From positions 682,001-746,000 of the forward strand of contig OZ244993.1 in NCBI GenBank assembly GCA_965223485.1: DNA of 64,000 nt, read 5' to 3'. Of the stretch, positions 20,066 through 28,882 are shown in pieces. How positions within the stretch are numbered: position 1 is the stretch's first letter; every line of letters begins with the position of its first letter. This DNA is from VXPQ01 sp965223485. GTDB lineage: Bacteria; Bacteroidota; Rhodothermia; Rhodothermales; VXPQ01. The notes below the pieces were generated by a model. That model searched no databases and was not told where the DNA came from. It saw nothing but the letters and a program-made list of their open reading frames with translations. The translations under genes were made by a program, and so were the position numbers.

Positions 20066-20280
20066 TCTCCCTCGAAGTAAAAGTCGTCGTCAGCCGTGGG
20101 GTAATCCGGCCAAACTTCCTCAATGCTTTCGTACGGCTCGCCATCATCCTCCATCTCTTCGAGATTTTCCATAACCTCACGCGGAGCTCCCGTACGCTCT
20201 GCATAGTCGATGAGTTCGTCTTTCGTTGCAGGCCAGGGCGCATCTTCAAGGTAAGATGCCAATTCGAGACTCCAGTACAT
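20062..20280 (-). CDS. DUF2795 family small acidic protein
   Basis: The 72-residue protein (MYWSLELASYLEDAPWPATK ... DDDFYFEGE) matches the DUF2795 pattern seen widely in Bacteroidota: a helix with LxSYLEDAPWPATKDELIDYA, the GAPxEVxENLxE segment and a strongly acidic C-terminus including PYESIEEVWPDYPT. Its function is not established; the fold resembles a small helical domain. An upstream in-frame ATG at 20310 adds ten residues and is less likely. Its TGA stop overlaps the ATG at 20065 by the ATGA arrangement, tying it translationally to the Omp85 gene. Confidence 0.85.
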   Translation of the reverse strand: MYWSLELASYLEDAPWPATKDELIDYAERTGAPREVMENLEEMEDDGEPYESIEEVWPDYPTADDDFYFEGE

Positions 20281-20489
20281 CGGGTGAGAATTTGTTGAAG
20301 GGGCCGACAAGGCAACCGGTGCAGATTACGCGACCGAGCTTGCACATTGAGCAGGCACTATAATTTCCCGAAAGGATAAAAGCAAGTAATGAATGGTGTT
20401 ACTCTGAATATATACACAAAATATAACGCTTATTACCACCCGTCAGCCGCAAAACGGCTCCGTAACATGCTGCGTGGCGCTCTCCGGGC

Positions 20490-21467
20490 TCAATAATCAA
20501 GCGATCTGGTCGCTCGCTCCGAATCCTCCTTCAATTTTGCGTACTGCACCGGCGTCATGGATGGGGACATAAAGGAAATCGGGTTTCTTGCCCTTCCACC
20601 TGCGTCCCGCACCTCAAAATGCACATGGGGACCCACTGAACGCCCTGTGTTGCCACTGAGACCAATTCGTTCGCCACGCTCGATTTCACGTCCGCGCCGT
20701 ATGGTATCGTCGATCGCGGAAAGGTGCGCATACAACGTCTCGGTTTCCGATGCAGGATGCGAAATAATCACATGGTGGCCATAACTGGTGTTGAATCCTC
20801 TTTTGAGGATCCGACCGGCAGCGGAAGCAACCACCGGGGAACCCTGTCTTACGGAAATATCCACCCCGTAATGCATTCTACGGACTCCGTGTATCGGATC
20901 CTTCCTCATGCCGAACCCGGACACGACCGGTCCGGAAGCTGGAAGAATCGCCGGCATCTGGTTGTTCCGATCCATTTGCTCGTTCGTAAGCGTCAGCAAA
21001 TCCCGCAAACTTGCACCCTGGAGATTGATACGGCTTTCGATTTGATCAAGCCTTTGCGCCGTCTCCTTGAGCAGCGTACCCGTTGGTGATCCCAACCGGT
21101 CGAACTCCTCGTACGGATCGGAACCACCCACGCCCAGGCGCCGGATGTCTTCGGAAATCGGCTCTACGCCGAGAAGCGTGCGATACAACTGATGGTCTGA
21201 CTCCTCGAGCCTTTCCAATTGGCGAGCGTACAGATCCAGCCGATCGCCGAATTCCATAATCCCTTCCTGAAGCACCGTCTTCTCGGTCTTCAGGGCTACT
21301 TCCTGAGGCGTCTCGGCGACCGTGTCAATGATCCATGACAACGGCATAGCAAGCACGAACGCCAGCAACGCCACCCACAATACCTGCCGGCCACTGTACA
21401 GCCCGCCCCATTTATCCTCCACATACCTGCAAGATTTGGGGTCGTAATAGTAACGTTTTTTCGACAT
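20490..21467 (-). CDS. M23 family metallopeptidase with membrane anchor (murein hydrolase type)
   Basis: The 325-residue protein has a short basic cytoplasmic start, one transmembrane segment (about 28-50) and a periplasmic coiled coil (about 55-170). The C-terminal LytM/M23 domain contains the zinc ligands His199 and Asp203 in MHYGVDIS, the YAHLS His248 and the GPHVHFEV motif with His283. All catalytic positions appear intact, so it is probably an active peptidoglycan endopeptidase rather than an EnvC-like activator. This layout is common in Bacteroidota and in cell-shape (bactofilin-linked) peptidases. It is flanked by noncoding gaps of about 200 nt on both sides, so it is likely monocistronic. 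Confidence 0.9.
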   Translation of the reverse strand: MSKKRYYYDPKSCRYVEDKWGGLYSGRQVLWVALLAFVLAMPLSWIIDTVAETPQEVALKTEKTVLQEGIMEFGDRLDLYARQLERLEESDHQLYRTLLGVEPISEDIRRLGVGGSDPYEEFDRLGSPTGTLLKETAQRLDQIESRINLQGASLRDLLTLTNEQMDRNNQMPAILPASGPVVSGFGMRKDPIHGVRRMHYGVDISVRQGSPVVASAAGRILKRGFNTSYGHHVIISHPASETETLYAHLSAIDDTIRRGREIERGERIGLSGNTGRSVGPHVHFEVRDAGGRARNPISFMSPSMTPVQYAKLKEDSERATRSLDY

Positions 21468-21672
21468 ATAAATGCGTGATTGTGTTAACGTGCGCCCTGG
21501 CTTACGACGACATTATGCCCGCCCCTCAGGTATTGGGCCGGGAATAACGTAATGTCCCCGCACAGATGATGAATCCTGAAACGGAGGCTAAAAATTCAGG
21601 CCATGTCAGTGCAAGATAGGGGTGTTCCGTCTGATTGTCAAATAGATTCGCCTGGACAGGGAGGCGAATCGG

Positions 21673-22689
21673 CTACTCGTAATCACGCTGGAAGTACTCG
21701 ATCATCCGGGCAGGCTGGTCGGATCCCTTGGCGCGAATACGGTCGCCGAGACGCTTTGCAAACACCTCGGCAGGGTCGTAGCCGGCGTTGCGGAGCAGAT
21801 GATTCATGGCGATCACTTCGCAGATCACCGTAATGTTTTTGCCGGGCGTGACCGGGATCTTCACCATGGGCAACTCGACATCCAGCACGCTGAAGGTGTC
21901 ACTCACCATGCCCAAGCGCGTGTATTCCTCTTCGGTATCCCACAATTCCATATGCACCACAATCTCGACTCGCTTACGAAAACGAATGGCCCGGACGCCG
22001 AACATGGCGCGAATATCTACCAATCCAAGCCCCCGCACCTCCATAAAATGCTGGGCGAGATCCGTGCCGGCGCCCATCAGCACTTGCTCTTCCTTGCGCG
22101 TGACGATAACCACGTCATCGGCCACCAGCCGGTGCCCTCGCTCAACCAGATCCAGCGCCACCTCGCTCTTGCCGATACCGGATTTGCCGATCAGGAGCAG
22201 GCCTATGCCGTATACGGCCACCAGGGATCCGTGAATCGTTTGCTGCAACGCAAACTGGTCATTCAGGAAATCCCGCAAGGCCGCCATGAAGTCGATGGAC
22301 TGCAAGGGCGTCCGGAAAACAGGTACGCCCTGCCGCGTCGCCATACCCACCATCTCGTCGTCGAGCACGTTGTTTACGGTGAGCACAATGCAGGGCACGG
22401 GAAAGGAAACCAGTGTTTCGAATGCCTTGTGCCGGACAGCAACCGGCTGATGCCGGAGAAACTGGTTTTCCGTGTTGCCCAGCATCTGCACACGCTGATG
22501 GGTGAAAAGATCGGTATACCCGGCCAGCACTAACCCCGGACGGTGCAAATCGACCTCGGTCACCAATCGGTCCTCACCGGGAACATCGTTCACGGATTCG
22601 ATATCGATCCCCACTGCCGTCCGCAACTGTTCCACCATGAACGCCACGGTGATGGATTCTTTCTTGAAGGCTTTCGCCGTATCGGGCAT
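21673..22689 (-). CDS. hprK: HPr kinase/phosphorylase (HprK)
   Basis: The 338-residue protein has the N-terminal HPrK domain (about 1-140), the IHGSL motif with catalytic His153, the P-loop GKSGIGKS (168-175), the VADD pair and the HprK signature EVRGLGLVDIRAMFGV (about 217-232). In Firmicutes HprK phosphorylates HPr Ser46 to control carbon catabolite repression. No HPr (ptsH) or other PTS gene is visible in this window, so the substrate and role here are uncertain; many non-Firmicutes keep hprK in incomplete PTS chains. It follows moxR on the same strand after 73 nt. Confidence 0.95.
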   Translation of the reverse strand: MPDTAKAFKKESITVAFMVEQLRTAVGIDIESVNDVPGEDRLVTEVDLHRPGLVLAGYTDLFTHQRVQMLGNTENQFLRHQPVAVRHKAFETLVSFPVPCIVLTVNNVLDDEMVGMATRQGVPVFRTPLQSIDFMAALRDFLNDQFALQQTIHGSLVAVYGIGLLLIGKSGIGKSEVALDLVERGHRLVADDVVIVTRKEEQVLMGAGTDLAQHFMEVRGLGLVDIRAMFGVRAIRFRKRVEIVVHMELWDTEEEYTRLGMVSDTFSVLDVELPMVKIPVTPGKNITVICEVIAMNHLLRNAGYDPAEVFAKRLGDRIRAKGSDQPARMIEYFQRDYE

Positions 22690-22762
22690 GGCGTCGGGCC
22701 TGGTTCAATAAACGGATTCGGGAGAGGGCGGCTTGTACTTAACCGCTTGGTATGCAAGGCGG

Positions 22763-23767
22763 CTACGGAACCTCTACGGTTTCGAGGATCTGCCGCACCA
22801 GATCGTCGCTCGTCACCTCTTCCGCCTCGGCCTCGTACGATACCGCAATGCGGTGTCGCATTACGTCCGGGGCCAGCATGCGAACGTCTTCCGGCGTAAC
22901 ATAGGCCCGACGCTCCAGAAAAGCATGGGCGCGCGCCGCAAGGTTCAGGTGAATGGTCGCGCGGGGTGAGGCGCCGAACTCGATCAGCGGAGCGATATCC
23001 GACAAGCGGTACTCCGCCGGACGCCTTGACGCCATCACAAGATCCACCATGTACTTCTCAACTCGCTCGTCCATGTAGAGTTCGTTCAGCACTGCGCGTG
23101 CTGACAGAATATCTTCCGGTCCAACCACTTCCCCGACCTCTTCTTTCTCGCCGGTCCGGGCCATGCGGCGCATGATTTCCAGCTCCTCGTCACGGGTCGG
23201 GTACTCCACGCGAATTTTCAGCATGAACCGATCCACCTGCGCTTCGGGAAGAGGATAGGTGCCTTCCTGCTCGATCGGATTCTGCGTGGCCAGTACCAGA
23301 AACGGCTCCCCGAGCGGAAAGGTCGTCTCGCCGATAGTCACCTGCCGCTCCTGCATACTTTCGAGGAGGGCGCTTTGGACCTTGGCCGGGGACCGGTTGA
23401 TCTCGTCGGCCAGAATGACGTTCGCAAAGATAGGCCCCTTTTTGATGGAAAAAGACCCTTCTTTCTGATTGTATACGAGCGTACCCAGCAGGTCGGCGGG
23501 AAGCAAATCCGGGGTGAACTGGATACGCTGGAACTTTGTCCCGATTGCACGGGCAAGAGAACTGACCGTGAGGGTCTTGGCAAGACCCGGTACGCCTTCG
23601 AGCAGCACATGTCCATCACCGAGCAGCCCGATCAGCAGGCGTTCGATCATGTGACGCTGCCCCACGATAACCCGGCCCACCTCGTTCAATAATTGGTCCA
23701 CGAACGCACTTTCCTTGCGGATGCGGTCGCTGACCCGGGCCATATCGAAGTTTGCTACGGTTTCCAC
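22763..23767 (-). CDS. MoxR family AAA+ ATPase
   Basis: The 334-residue protein is a complete MoxR (AAA_3) ATPase: Walker A GVPGLAKT, the substrate-binding LLPADLLG, Walker B VILADEINR, sensor LVLATQNPIEQEGTYPLPEAQ, the sensor region DRFMLK, and a C-terminal lid domain (ASPRATIHL). MoxR proteins act as chaperones in metal-cofactor insertion or membrane-protein maturation, usually beside DUF58 and von Willebrand factor A proteins. Neither partner is present here; instead it lies between a degenerate galactokinase homologue (75 nt upstream) and hprK, so its client is unknown. All ATPase motifs look functional. Confidence 0.93.
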   Translation of the reverse strand: METVANFDMARVSDRIRKESAFVDQLLNEVGRVIVGQRHMIERLLIGLLGDGHVLLEGVPGLAKTLTVSSLARAIGTKFQRIQFTPDLLPADLLGTLVYNQKEGSFSIKKGPIFANVILADEINRSPAKVQSALLESMQERQVTIGETTFPLGEPFLVLATQNPIEQEGTYPLPEAQVDRFMLKIRVEYPTRDEELEIMRRMARTGEKEEVGEVVGPEDILSARAVLNELYMDERVEKYMVDLVMASRRPAEYRLSDIAPLIEFGASPRATIHLNLAARAHAFLERRAYVTPEDVRMLAPDVMRHRIAVSYEAEAEEVTSDDLVRQILETVEVP

Positions 23768-23842
23768 GTGACAGAAAAAACGGATTGATTGGGATAGGTA
23801 TGAAGAACAGGGTCAGGAGCACGGCGCAGGAAGCGCAGGTCG

Positions 23843-25081
23843 TCACAGAAGCATAACGCGTACGTCCATGTCGAATTTTCTTTTGAGCCCGGTTTGCACA
23901 CGGTCCAGGCAACGGGGGACGACAAAAGGCCGTCCCGCCATCACCACCGTACTCCCTCTATGTATGGAAAACGCTCCGTACATACCGTCAAGGCTCATGG
24001 CGTCAACTTCGTCCACCACACTATTCGAAACATCCGTCGTGCCACCCCAGTCCCGGCGCGTCAATGCGTCGGACATGAGAAGAAGCGCTCCAAAAAGCTG
24101 CCAGTCTTTACGTTGCACCGCTCCTACCAGTTTCGGCACGCGCTGGTTCTCCTTCACCAACCAGCGCAGAGCAGGCCGCAAACGGATGGGGACAGCGTCA
24201 GTCGTCGCCGGTAAATCGCGGTGCTCCAGATCTCGCAGCGACGCTACCGTATCGAATCCCTTCCTGCGCAGAATGACCACCGCCTCGGACGCCATTTTCC
24301 TTTTCCTTGCAACGGCTCCGGCTTCGAAGAAGGTATCGCCCCCCGTCTCTACCAGCCCGAACGCAAGCGCATCCTCTGGAGGAGCTTCGAGCAACATACA
24401 TTCGAGCGTAGCGGCATCCACGAAGGAATACTGTTCGGGGCGCCCCTGCTCGGCAGCTATGAGAAAGGCAGGGCTGAAGGAGCGGCCCAGGCTCGTCTCG
24501 ACCACTTCATGGACCTGTTCGCATACCCGACGGTCCTCCTGAGCGGGCAAAAAAGTTTCCCGGCATGCACGCGCCGTTGCCACGCCAAGGGCAGCAACGT
24601 ATGCATCCGCGCACGAAGAGGGCACCGCGTTTGCCACAGCTACATCGGCCCGCGCATCTTCGGGCGCCAGACGGCGGAGCGTTTCGAAAACAATACGAAC
24701 GGGCGGGGGGGCAGTATCGGGAAGCGGATGATCCGGGCCGTATGTCCATGTCCTGTCGTCGTGTCCAAACGCGAGCCGGGACGCTTCGCCCGTCGAGGCG
24801 CGCATCGCCACTGCCGTACCGGACGGGATTGAAAAAAGCAGGGCGAACCCGTCGAAGTAATGCGTATGCTCAGCGAGCAATCCCATGCTCCCGTGTGCAA
24901 AATCTATCCCGGAGCGTGCTTCTTCCACAACCCCAAAATGTCCTTCGAGTGTTGTCCGCGCACGTTCCATGAGGCGGGACGGGGCTTCGAACGAGCGCTC
25001 AGGGACCCCATGTGGAACCTTCGCCAGGGAGGCCAGGCGAGAAAACGCGCCGGCGCGATCACGAATCGATTCTGGCGACAT
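23843..25081 (-). CDS. Degenerate galactokinase-like GHMP family protein
   Basis: The 412-residue protein aligns to galactokinase at its N-terminus: residues 63-78 (HGSMGLLAEHTHYFDG) correspond to the GalK signature GRVNLIGEHTDYNDG. Key positions are changed: the substrate Arg is Ser, the sugar-binding Asp is His, the Gly/Ser-rich GHMP phosphate loop is reduced to VPSSCADAY (about 153), and I cannot find the catalytic MDQ motif. The length fits GalK. It is therefore probably not an active kinase; it could be a regulator, or an enzyme with changed chemistry. It sits 17 nt after fmt and before moxR in a long same-strand run, not beside sugar-metabolism genes. The start at 25081 excludes 44 unlikely residues. 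Confidence 0.7.
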   Translation of the reverse strand: MSPESIRDRAGAFSRLASLAKVPHGVPERSFEAPSRLMERARTTLEGHFGVVEEARSGIDFAHGSMGLLAEHTHYFDGFALLFSIPSGTAVAMRASTGEASRLAFGHDDRTWTYGPDHPLPDTAPPPVRIVFETLRRLAPEDARADVAVANAVPSSCADAYVAALGVATARACRETFLPAQEDRRVCEQVHEVVETSLGRSFSPAFLIAAEQGRPEQYSFVDAATLECMLLEAPPEDALAFGLVETGGDTFFEAGAVARKRKMASEAVVILRRKGFDTVASLRDLEHRDLPATTDAVPIRLRPALRWLVKENQRVPKLVGAVQRKDWQLFGALLLMSDALTRRDWGGTTDVSNSVVDEVDAMSLDGMYGAFSIHRGSTVVMAGRPFVVPRCLDRVQTGLKRKFDMDVRVMLL

Positions 25082-25098
25082 GATGGATCCTCCCCGCA

Positions 25099-26037
25099 CT
25101 ATTTGAACAGATGGCCCACGGGTAGTGCATGTCCCCGCATAAAATCCGTCGCCGGGAGCCGACGACGACCTTCCTGTTGCAGTTCCAGCAACGCTACAGC
25201 CCCTTTGCCGCATGCTACTACGAGGCGACCCGACACATCCGTCGCCTGCCCCGGCATGCCTTGCACTCCCTCCTCCTGGCCCAAATCTACTACATGCGTC
25301 CTGTATATCTTGACAATGCTTTCGCCATCGTAGGTCCAGGCGCCGGGATGTGGCGACAGTCCGCGTATAAAGTTATGAACCTGATGCGCGGGTCGATCCC
25401 ATACAATGCGAGTGTCTTCCTTGCAAATCCGGGGGGCCGGAGTAGCCTCGTCGTGGTTCTGAGGATACCCCTCAGCCTGCCCACGATCAATGCGCCGCAC
25501 CGTCTCCACGACAATTTCGGCGCCAATCGCCATCATCCGGTCATGTACTTCCCCCGTGGTCTCGTCCGGACCGATCGGCATGGTTTTTTGCAAGATGACG
25601 TTTCCTGTATCCACAGCTTCCCTCAGAAAAAACGTGCTCACGCCCGTCTCCGTCTCACCCGCCATGACAGCGCGGTGGATCGGGGCAGCGCCCCGGTACT
25701 TCGGGAGCAACGAGCCATGCAGGTTGAAAGCTCCCTTTCGGGCAATCTTGAACACGTCGGGAGGAAGAATGCGAAAAGCCACCACCACAATCAAGTCCGG
25801 CGCTAATCGGCGCACCGCTGTCCTAAAGGCCGGATCGTGAAGCGATGCCGGTTGCAGAATCGCCTTGATACCCAGCCGTTGCGCCTCCGCCTTCACGGGT
25901 GTCGGGTGCACGCGGCGGCCTCGCCCCCGGGGCTTGTCAGGGGCCGTCACCACGGCGACCGGGCCATAGCCCGACTCGGCGAGCCGTCGTAGCGACGGCA
26001 CGGCAAAATCCGGCGTACCCATAAAAACGATCCGCAT
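25099..26037 (-). CDS. fmt: Methionyl-tRNA formyltransferase (Fmt)
   Basis: Fmt transfers a formyl group from 10-formyl-tetrahydrofolate to initiator Met-tRNA. The 312-residue protein has the N-terminal MRIVFMGTPDFAVPSL, the catalytic segment NLHGSLLPKYRGAAPI (Asn106, His108), the catalytic Asp144 in EAVDTGNVIL, and the C-terminal OB-like domain with FIRGLSPHPGAWT. A start three codons upstream (26046) is also possible. The usual partner def is not adjacent; here fmt sits between ftsY and the galactokinase-like gene, with a 48-nt gap to ftsY. Confidence 0.96.
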   Translation of the reverse strand: MRIVFMGTPDFAVPSLRRLAESGYGPVAVVTAPDKPRGRGRRVHPTPVKAEAQRLGIKAILQPASLHDPAFRTAVRRLAPDLIVVVAFRILPPDVFKIARKGAFNLHGSLLPKYRGAAPIHRAVMAGETETGVSTFFLREAVDTGNVILQKTMPIGPDETTGEVHDRMMAIGAEIVVETVRRIDRGQAEGYPQNHDEATPAPRICKEDTRIVWDRPAHQVHNFIRGLSPHPGAWTYDGESIVKIYRTHVVDLGQEEGVQGMPGQATDVSGRLVVACGKGAVALLELQQEGRRRLPATDFMRGHALPVGHLFK

Positions 26038-26085
26038 ATCCTGCATGGGAATGTCCGACGATCAGATTGGCAGTAGACCGGGGCA

Positions 26086-27042
26086 TCACCCGAACAGGGC
26101 GTCTACAAACGTGCGCCGGTCGAATATCCGCAAATCCTCGATCTGCTCCCCGACCCCTATGTATTTGACGGGGATCCGGAAATCATTGGAAATACCGATC
26201 ACAATACCTCCCTTTGCGGTACCATCCAGCTTGGTGACCACAAGCCCCGTCACCTCGACGCTACGGGTGAACTCCTCCGCCTGCCGCAAGGCATTCTGCC
26301 CCGTAGAAGCATCGAGTACCAGCAGCACCTCATGGGGCGCTCCGGCAACGGGTTTGGACATCGCACGCCGGATCTTCGCCAATTCATCCATCAACCCCCC
26401 GCGAGTATGGAGACGTCCCGCCGTATCGATAATCGCCACGTCCGTGCCCCGCGAGTGGGCCGACGCTACGGTGTCGTACGCCACGGAGGCCGGGTCGCTC
26501 CCCTGGGCTTGCCGAACGATAGGTACATCGGCGCGTTCGGCCCAAATCGAGAGTTGCTCCACAGCAGCAGCGCGGAACGTATCGGCAGCGCCGAGCAACA
26601 CGGATTTGCCCGCATCCTTGTACTGGTGCGCCATCTTCCCGATGGTGGTCGTTTTGCCGACCCCGTTAACGCCAACGACCATGATCACATGCGGTCGGTT
26701 CGGCAACGGTGCGTCAAACCCTCCGGGAGCATCCGGGGAATCGTCGAGCAACAGCGAGGCAATCTCGTCCCGGATCAGGCCATGAAGTTCCGCCGTCGAC
26801 ACGTAGCGATCCTCGGCGACTCGCTTCCCGATGCGGTCGATGATGTGGAGGGTCGTGCCAACGCCTACATCACTGGTGACCAGTACTTCTTCCAACTCGT
26901 CCAGCACCTGCTCGTCCACGGTTTTTTTCCCGTGGACGATCCGGCGGATCTTGCCAAGAAACCCCGTTCTGGTTTTGTCCAGCACCTTGTCAAGCCCTGC
27001 AGGCGGTGCTTCGCCAGCCTGGAAACTATCAAAAAAAACCAT
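26086..27042 (-). CDS. ftsY: Signal recognition particle receptor FtsY
   Basis: The 318-residue protein is FtsY reduced to its NG domain, without the long acidic A domain of E. coli. G1 is GVNGVGKTTT (about 124-133), then DTFRAAAVEQL, the DTAGR motif, and TKLDGTAKGG for guanine binding. FtsY pairs with Ffh at the membrane and delivers ribosome-nascent chains to SecYEG. It lies 33 nt after pgsA on the same strand, in a run that includes ispG and fmt. Confidence 0.97.
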   Translation of the reverse strand: MVFFDSFQAGEAPPAGLDKVLDKTRTGFLGKIRRIVHGKKTVDEQVLDELEEVLVTSDVGVGTTLHIIDRIGKRVAEDRYVSTAELHGLIRDEIASLLLDDSPDAPGGFDAPLPNRPHVIMVVGVNGVGKTTTIGKMAHQYKDAGKSVLLGAADTFRAAAVEQLSIWAERADVPIVRQAQGSDPASVAYDTVASAHSRGTDVAIIDTAGRLHTRGGLMDELAKIRRAMSKPVAGAPHEVLLVLDASTGQNALRQAEEFTRSVEVTGLVVTKLDGTAKGGIVIGISNDFRIPVKYIGVGEQIEDLRIFDRRTFVDALFG

Positions 27043-27075
27043 GTGCCGTCCTACAACAATAACAGAAAATTCGAG

Positions 27076-27711
27076 CTAATCCATTGAACCGGGCTCTGCG
27101 CCTATCGCACCATTCGTTGCGCCCGGCGCAGCCGCCACAGGCGACTCACTTTGCTTCATCAGTCTGGCATATCTGAACCCGTACGTTGCGAAAGACCCTG
27201 CCAGAAACCCCGTCGTCGCAAACAAACAGAATCGCATCACCGGCTCGTCGGCCCGCATCAGCGCCGCAAGCAGGGTAACTGTCACAGCCCCTACGGCTAT
27301 CTTGCCCCACCAATCACTCATTTCCACGCGCCCTCTGCGATGCGCGAGCATGCCCGACCCCAGCAGAATGAGCAGATCGCGCGTGACCAGCACAATCAGA
27401 AACCAGACAGGCAGCATTCCCCGAAGAACCAGCGCAAGCACGATGGCCATACCGGCGATCTTGTCGGCCAGCGGGTCCAGTATTTTCCCCCACTCGGACA
27501 CCCTGCCCGACCAGCGCGCTATCCGCCCGTCGAACCAGTCGCTCGCAATCATGACGGCAAGCAGCGTAAAAATCCAGCGGAGCGGGCCGTCGACCAGGAT
27601 CAGCCATACGACGGGAACCACCAGAAGCACCCGCCCCATGCTGAGTACGTTTGGTACGGTCCAGAAATTCCCGTCGGGGGAAAAGCGCCCGAACTTACGG
27701 GGTAGTATCAT
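27076..27711 (-). CDS. CDP-alcohol phosphatidyltransferase (PgsA-like)
   Basis: The membrane protein of about 211 residues has the complete CDP-alcohol phosphotransferase motif DxxDGxxARx8Gx3Dx3D, read here as DWFDGRIAR ... GKILDPLAD, and 4-6 hydrophobic segments. It is most likely CDP-diacylglycerol-glycerol-3-phosphate 3-phosphatidyltransferase, the committed step to phosphatidylglycerol, but other CDP-alcohol transferases share the motif. The start at 27711 (MILPRKFG) overlaps the end of ispG by 17 nt; an upstream ATG at 27732 is an alternative. The overlap indicates translational coupling to ispG. Confidence 0.85.
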   Translation of the reverse strand: MILPRKFGRFSPDGNFWTVPNVLSMGRVLLVVPVVWLILVDGPLRWIFTLLAVMIASDWFDGRIARWSGRVSEWGKILDPLADKIAGMAIVLALVLRGMLPVWFLIVLVTRDLLILLGSGMLAHRRGRVEMSDWWGKIAVGAVTVTLLAALMRADEPVMRFCLFATTGFLAGSFATYGFRYARLMKQSESPVAAAPGATNGAIGAEPGSMD

Positions 27712-28792
27712 CAGCCTCGTCCTCCCAGGCATCGATGGCCTCCATCACCGCCTCCACGATATCCTCGGACGGCACGGTACCCACCACCTTGCCCCGCTTG
27801 AAAAGATGCGCCCGTCCACGCCCAAGCGAAATACCCAGGTCTGCACCGGCGGCCTCCCCCGGCCCATTCACCGCACAGCCCATGAGCGCTACGTTGAGAT
27901 CCTTCTCGAAACGAGCTTCCTTGACCGCTGCCTCCACCTGTTCCACGATCGTGAACAAATCGCCTTCCATGCGACCGCATGTGGGGCAGGCAATCACGTT
28001 TACGCCCGGACGTCCCAGCCGGAGCGACTTCAGAATGCGGTGCCCTACCTCGACTTCCCGTACGGAGGGCGTCGCCAGCGAAACGCGGATCGTGTCTCCG
28101 ATTCCGTCGGCCAGCAGCGCCCCGATTCCTATCGAACTCTTGACGGAGCCGCTATCGTAGGCCCCTGACTCGGTGACCCCGAGATGCAACGGGAAATGCG
28201 TCCGCTCCGCCAGCAGACGGTAAGCCTGGATCATAAAAAACACGTCCGAGTGCTTGACCGAAATAACCAGGTCCTCGAACCCGTGCCGCTGGCATATCTC
28301 CACATGCCGCATGGCGCTTTCAAAGAGGGCCTCGGGCTGTGGGTAGCCATACTTGTCCAGCAGATCCTTTTCCAGCGACCCGGAATTGACCCCGATGCGA
28401 ATGGGAATGCCGGCTTCCTTCGCAGCAAGCAGTACTTCCCGCTCCCACTCTTCCTTGCCTATGTTGCCGGGATTGATGCGGACTTTGGCCACGTTCGATT
28501 CGATAGCCTTCAGTGCGTACTGGTAATTGAAGTGAATATCGGCGACGATCGGCACGGGAGCGCCCTGTACGATATCCGCCAGTGCTTCGGCATCTTCCGG
28601 GCGCGGTACCGCCACGCGCACAATGTCGGCCCCGGCCTCGGCAAGCTCACGAATCTCGTTGAGAGACGCCTCCACGTCATGCGTCTTGGAGGTGTTCATC
28701 GACTGCACCGATATCGGTGCGCCACCGCCGATTTGCACGGAGCCCACCTGTACGGGCCGTGATTCTCGCCGAAATCGTTCCATGGTTGCCAA
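27695..28792 (-). CDS. ispG: 4-hydroxy-3-methylbut-2-enyl diphosphate synthase (IspG)
   Basis: IspG makes HMBPP from methylerythritol cyclodiphosphate, the penultimate step of the MEP isoprenoid pathway. The 365-residue protein has VGSVQIGGGAPISVQSMNTS at the start, the ADIHFNY barrel motif, and the 4Fe-4S ligands Cys269 and Cys272 (ACPTCGR) and Cys306 (GCAVNGPGE) with Glu313. It is the short two-domain form of E. coli, not the long insertion-containing form found in plants, Chlamydia and many Bacteroidetes. It precedes pgsA, overlapping it, and follows the EEP gene after 90 nt. Confidence 0.97.
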   Translation of the reverse strand: MATMERFRRESRPVQVGSVQIGGGAPISVQSMNTSKTHDVEASLNEIRELAEAGADIVRVAVPRPEDAEALADIVQGAPVPIVADIHFNYQYALKAIESNVAKVRINPGNIGKEEWEREVLLAAKEAGIPIRIGVNSGSLEKDLLDKYGYPQPEALFESAMRHVEICQRHGFEDLVISVKHSDVFFMIQAYRLLAERTHFPLHLGVTESGAYDSGSVKSSIGIGALLADGIGDTIRVSLATPSVREVEVGHRILKSLRLGRPGVNVIACPTCGRMEGDLFTIVEQVEAAVKEARFEKDLNVALMGCAVNGPGEAAGADLGISLGRGRAHLFKRGKVVGTVPSEDIVEAVMEAIDAWEDEADDTTP

Positions 28793-28882
28793 TCAAGATG
28801 ATGAGCGGGCGCCTCTTTAACGAAGCCGAGCGCCCTTGTGTTGCACCAAACAGGTTTATGCCAAGGAGTATCCGGAAGCTCG

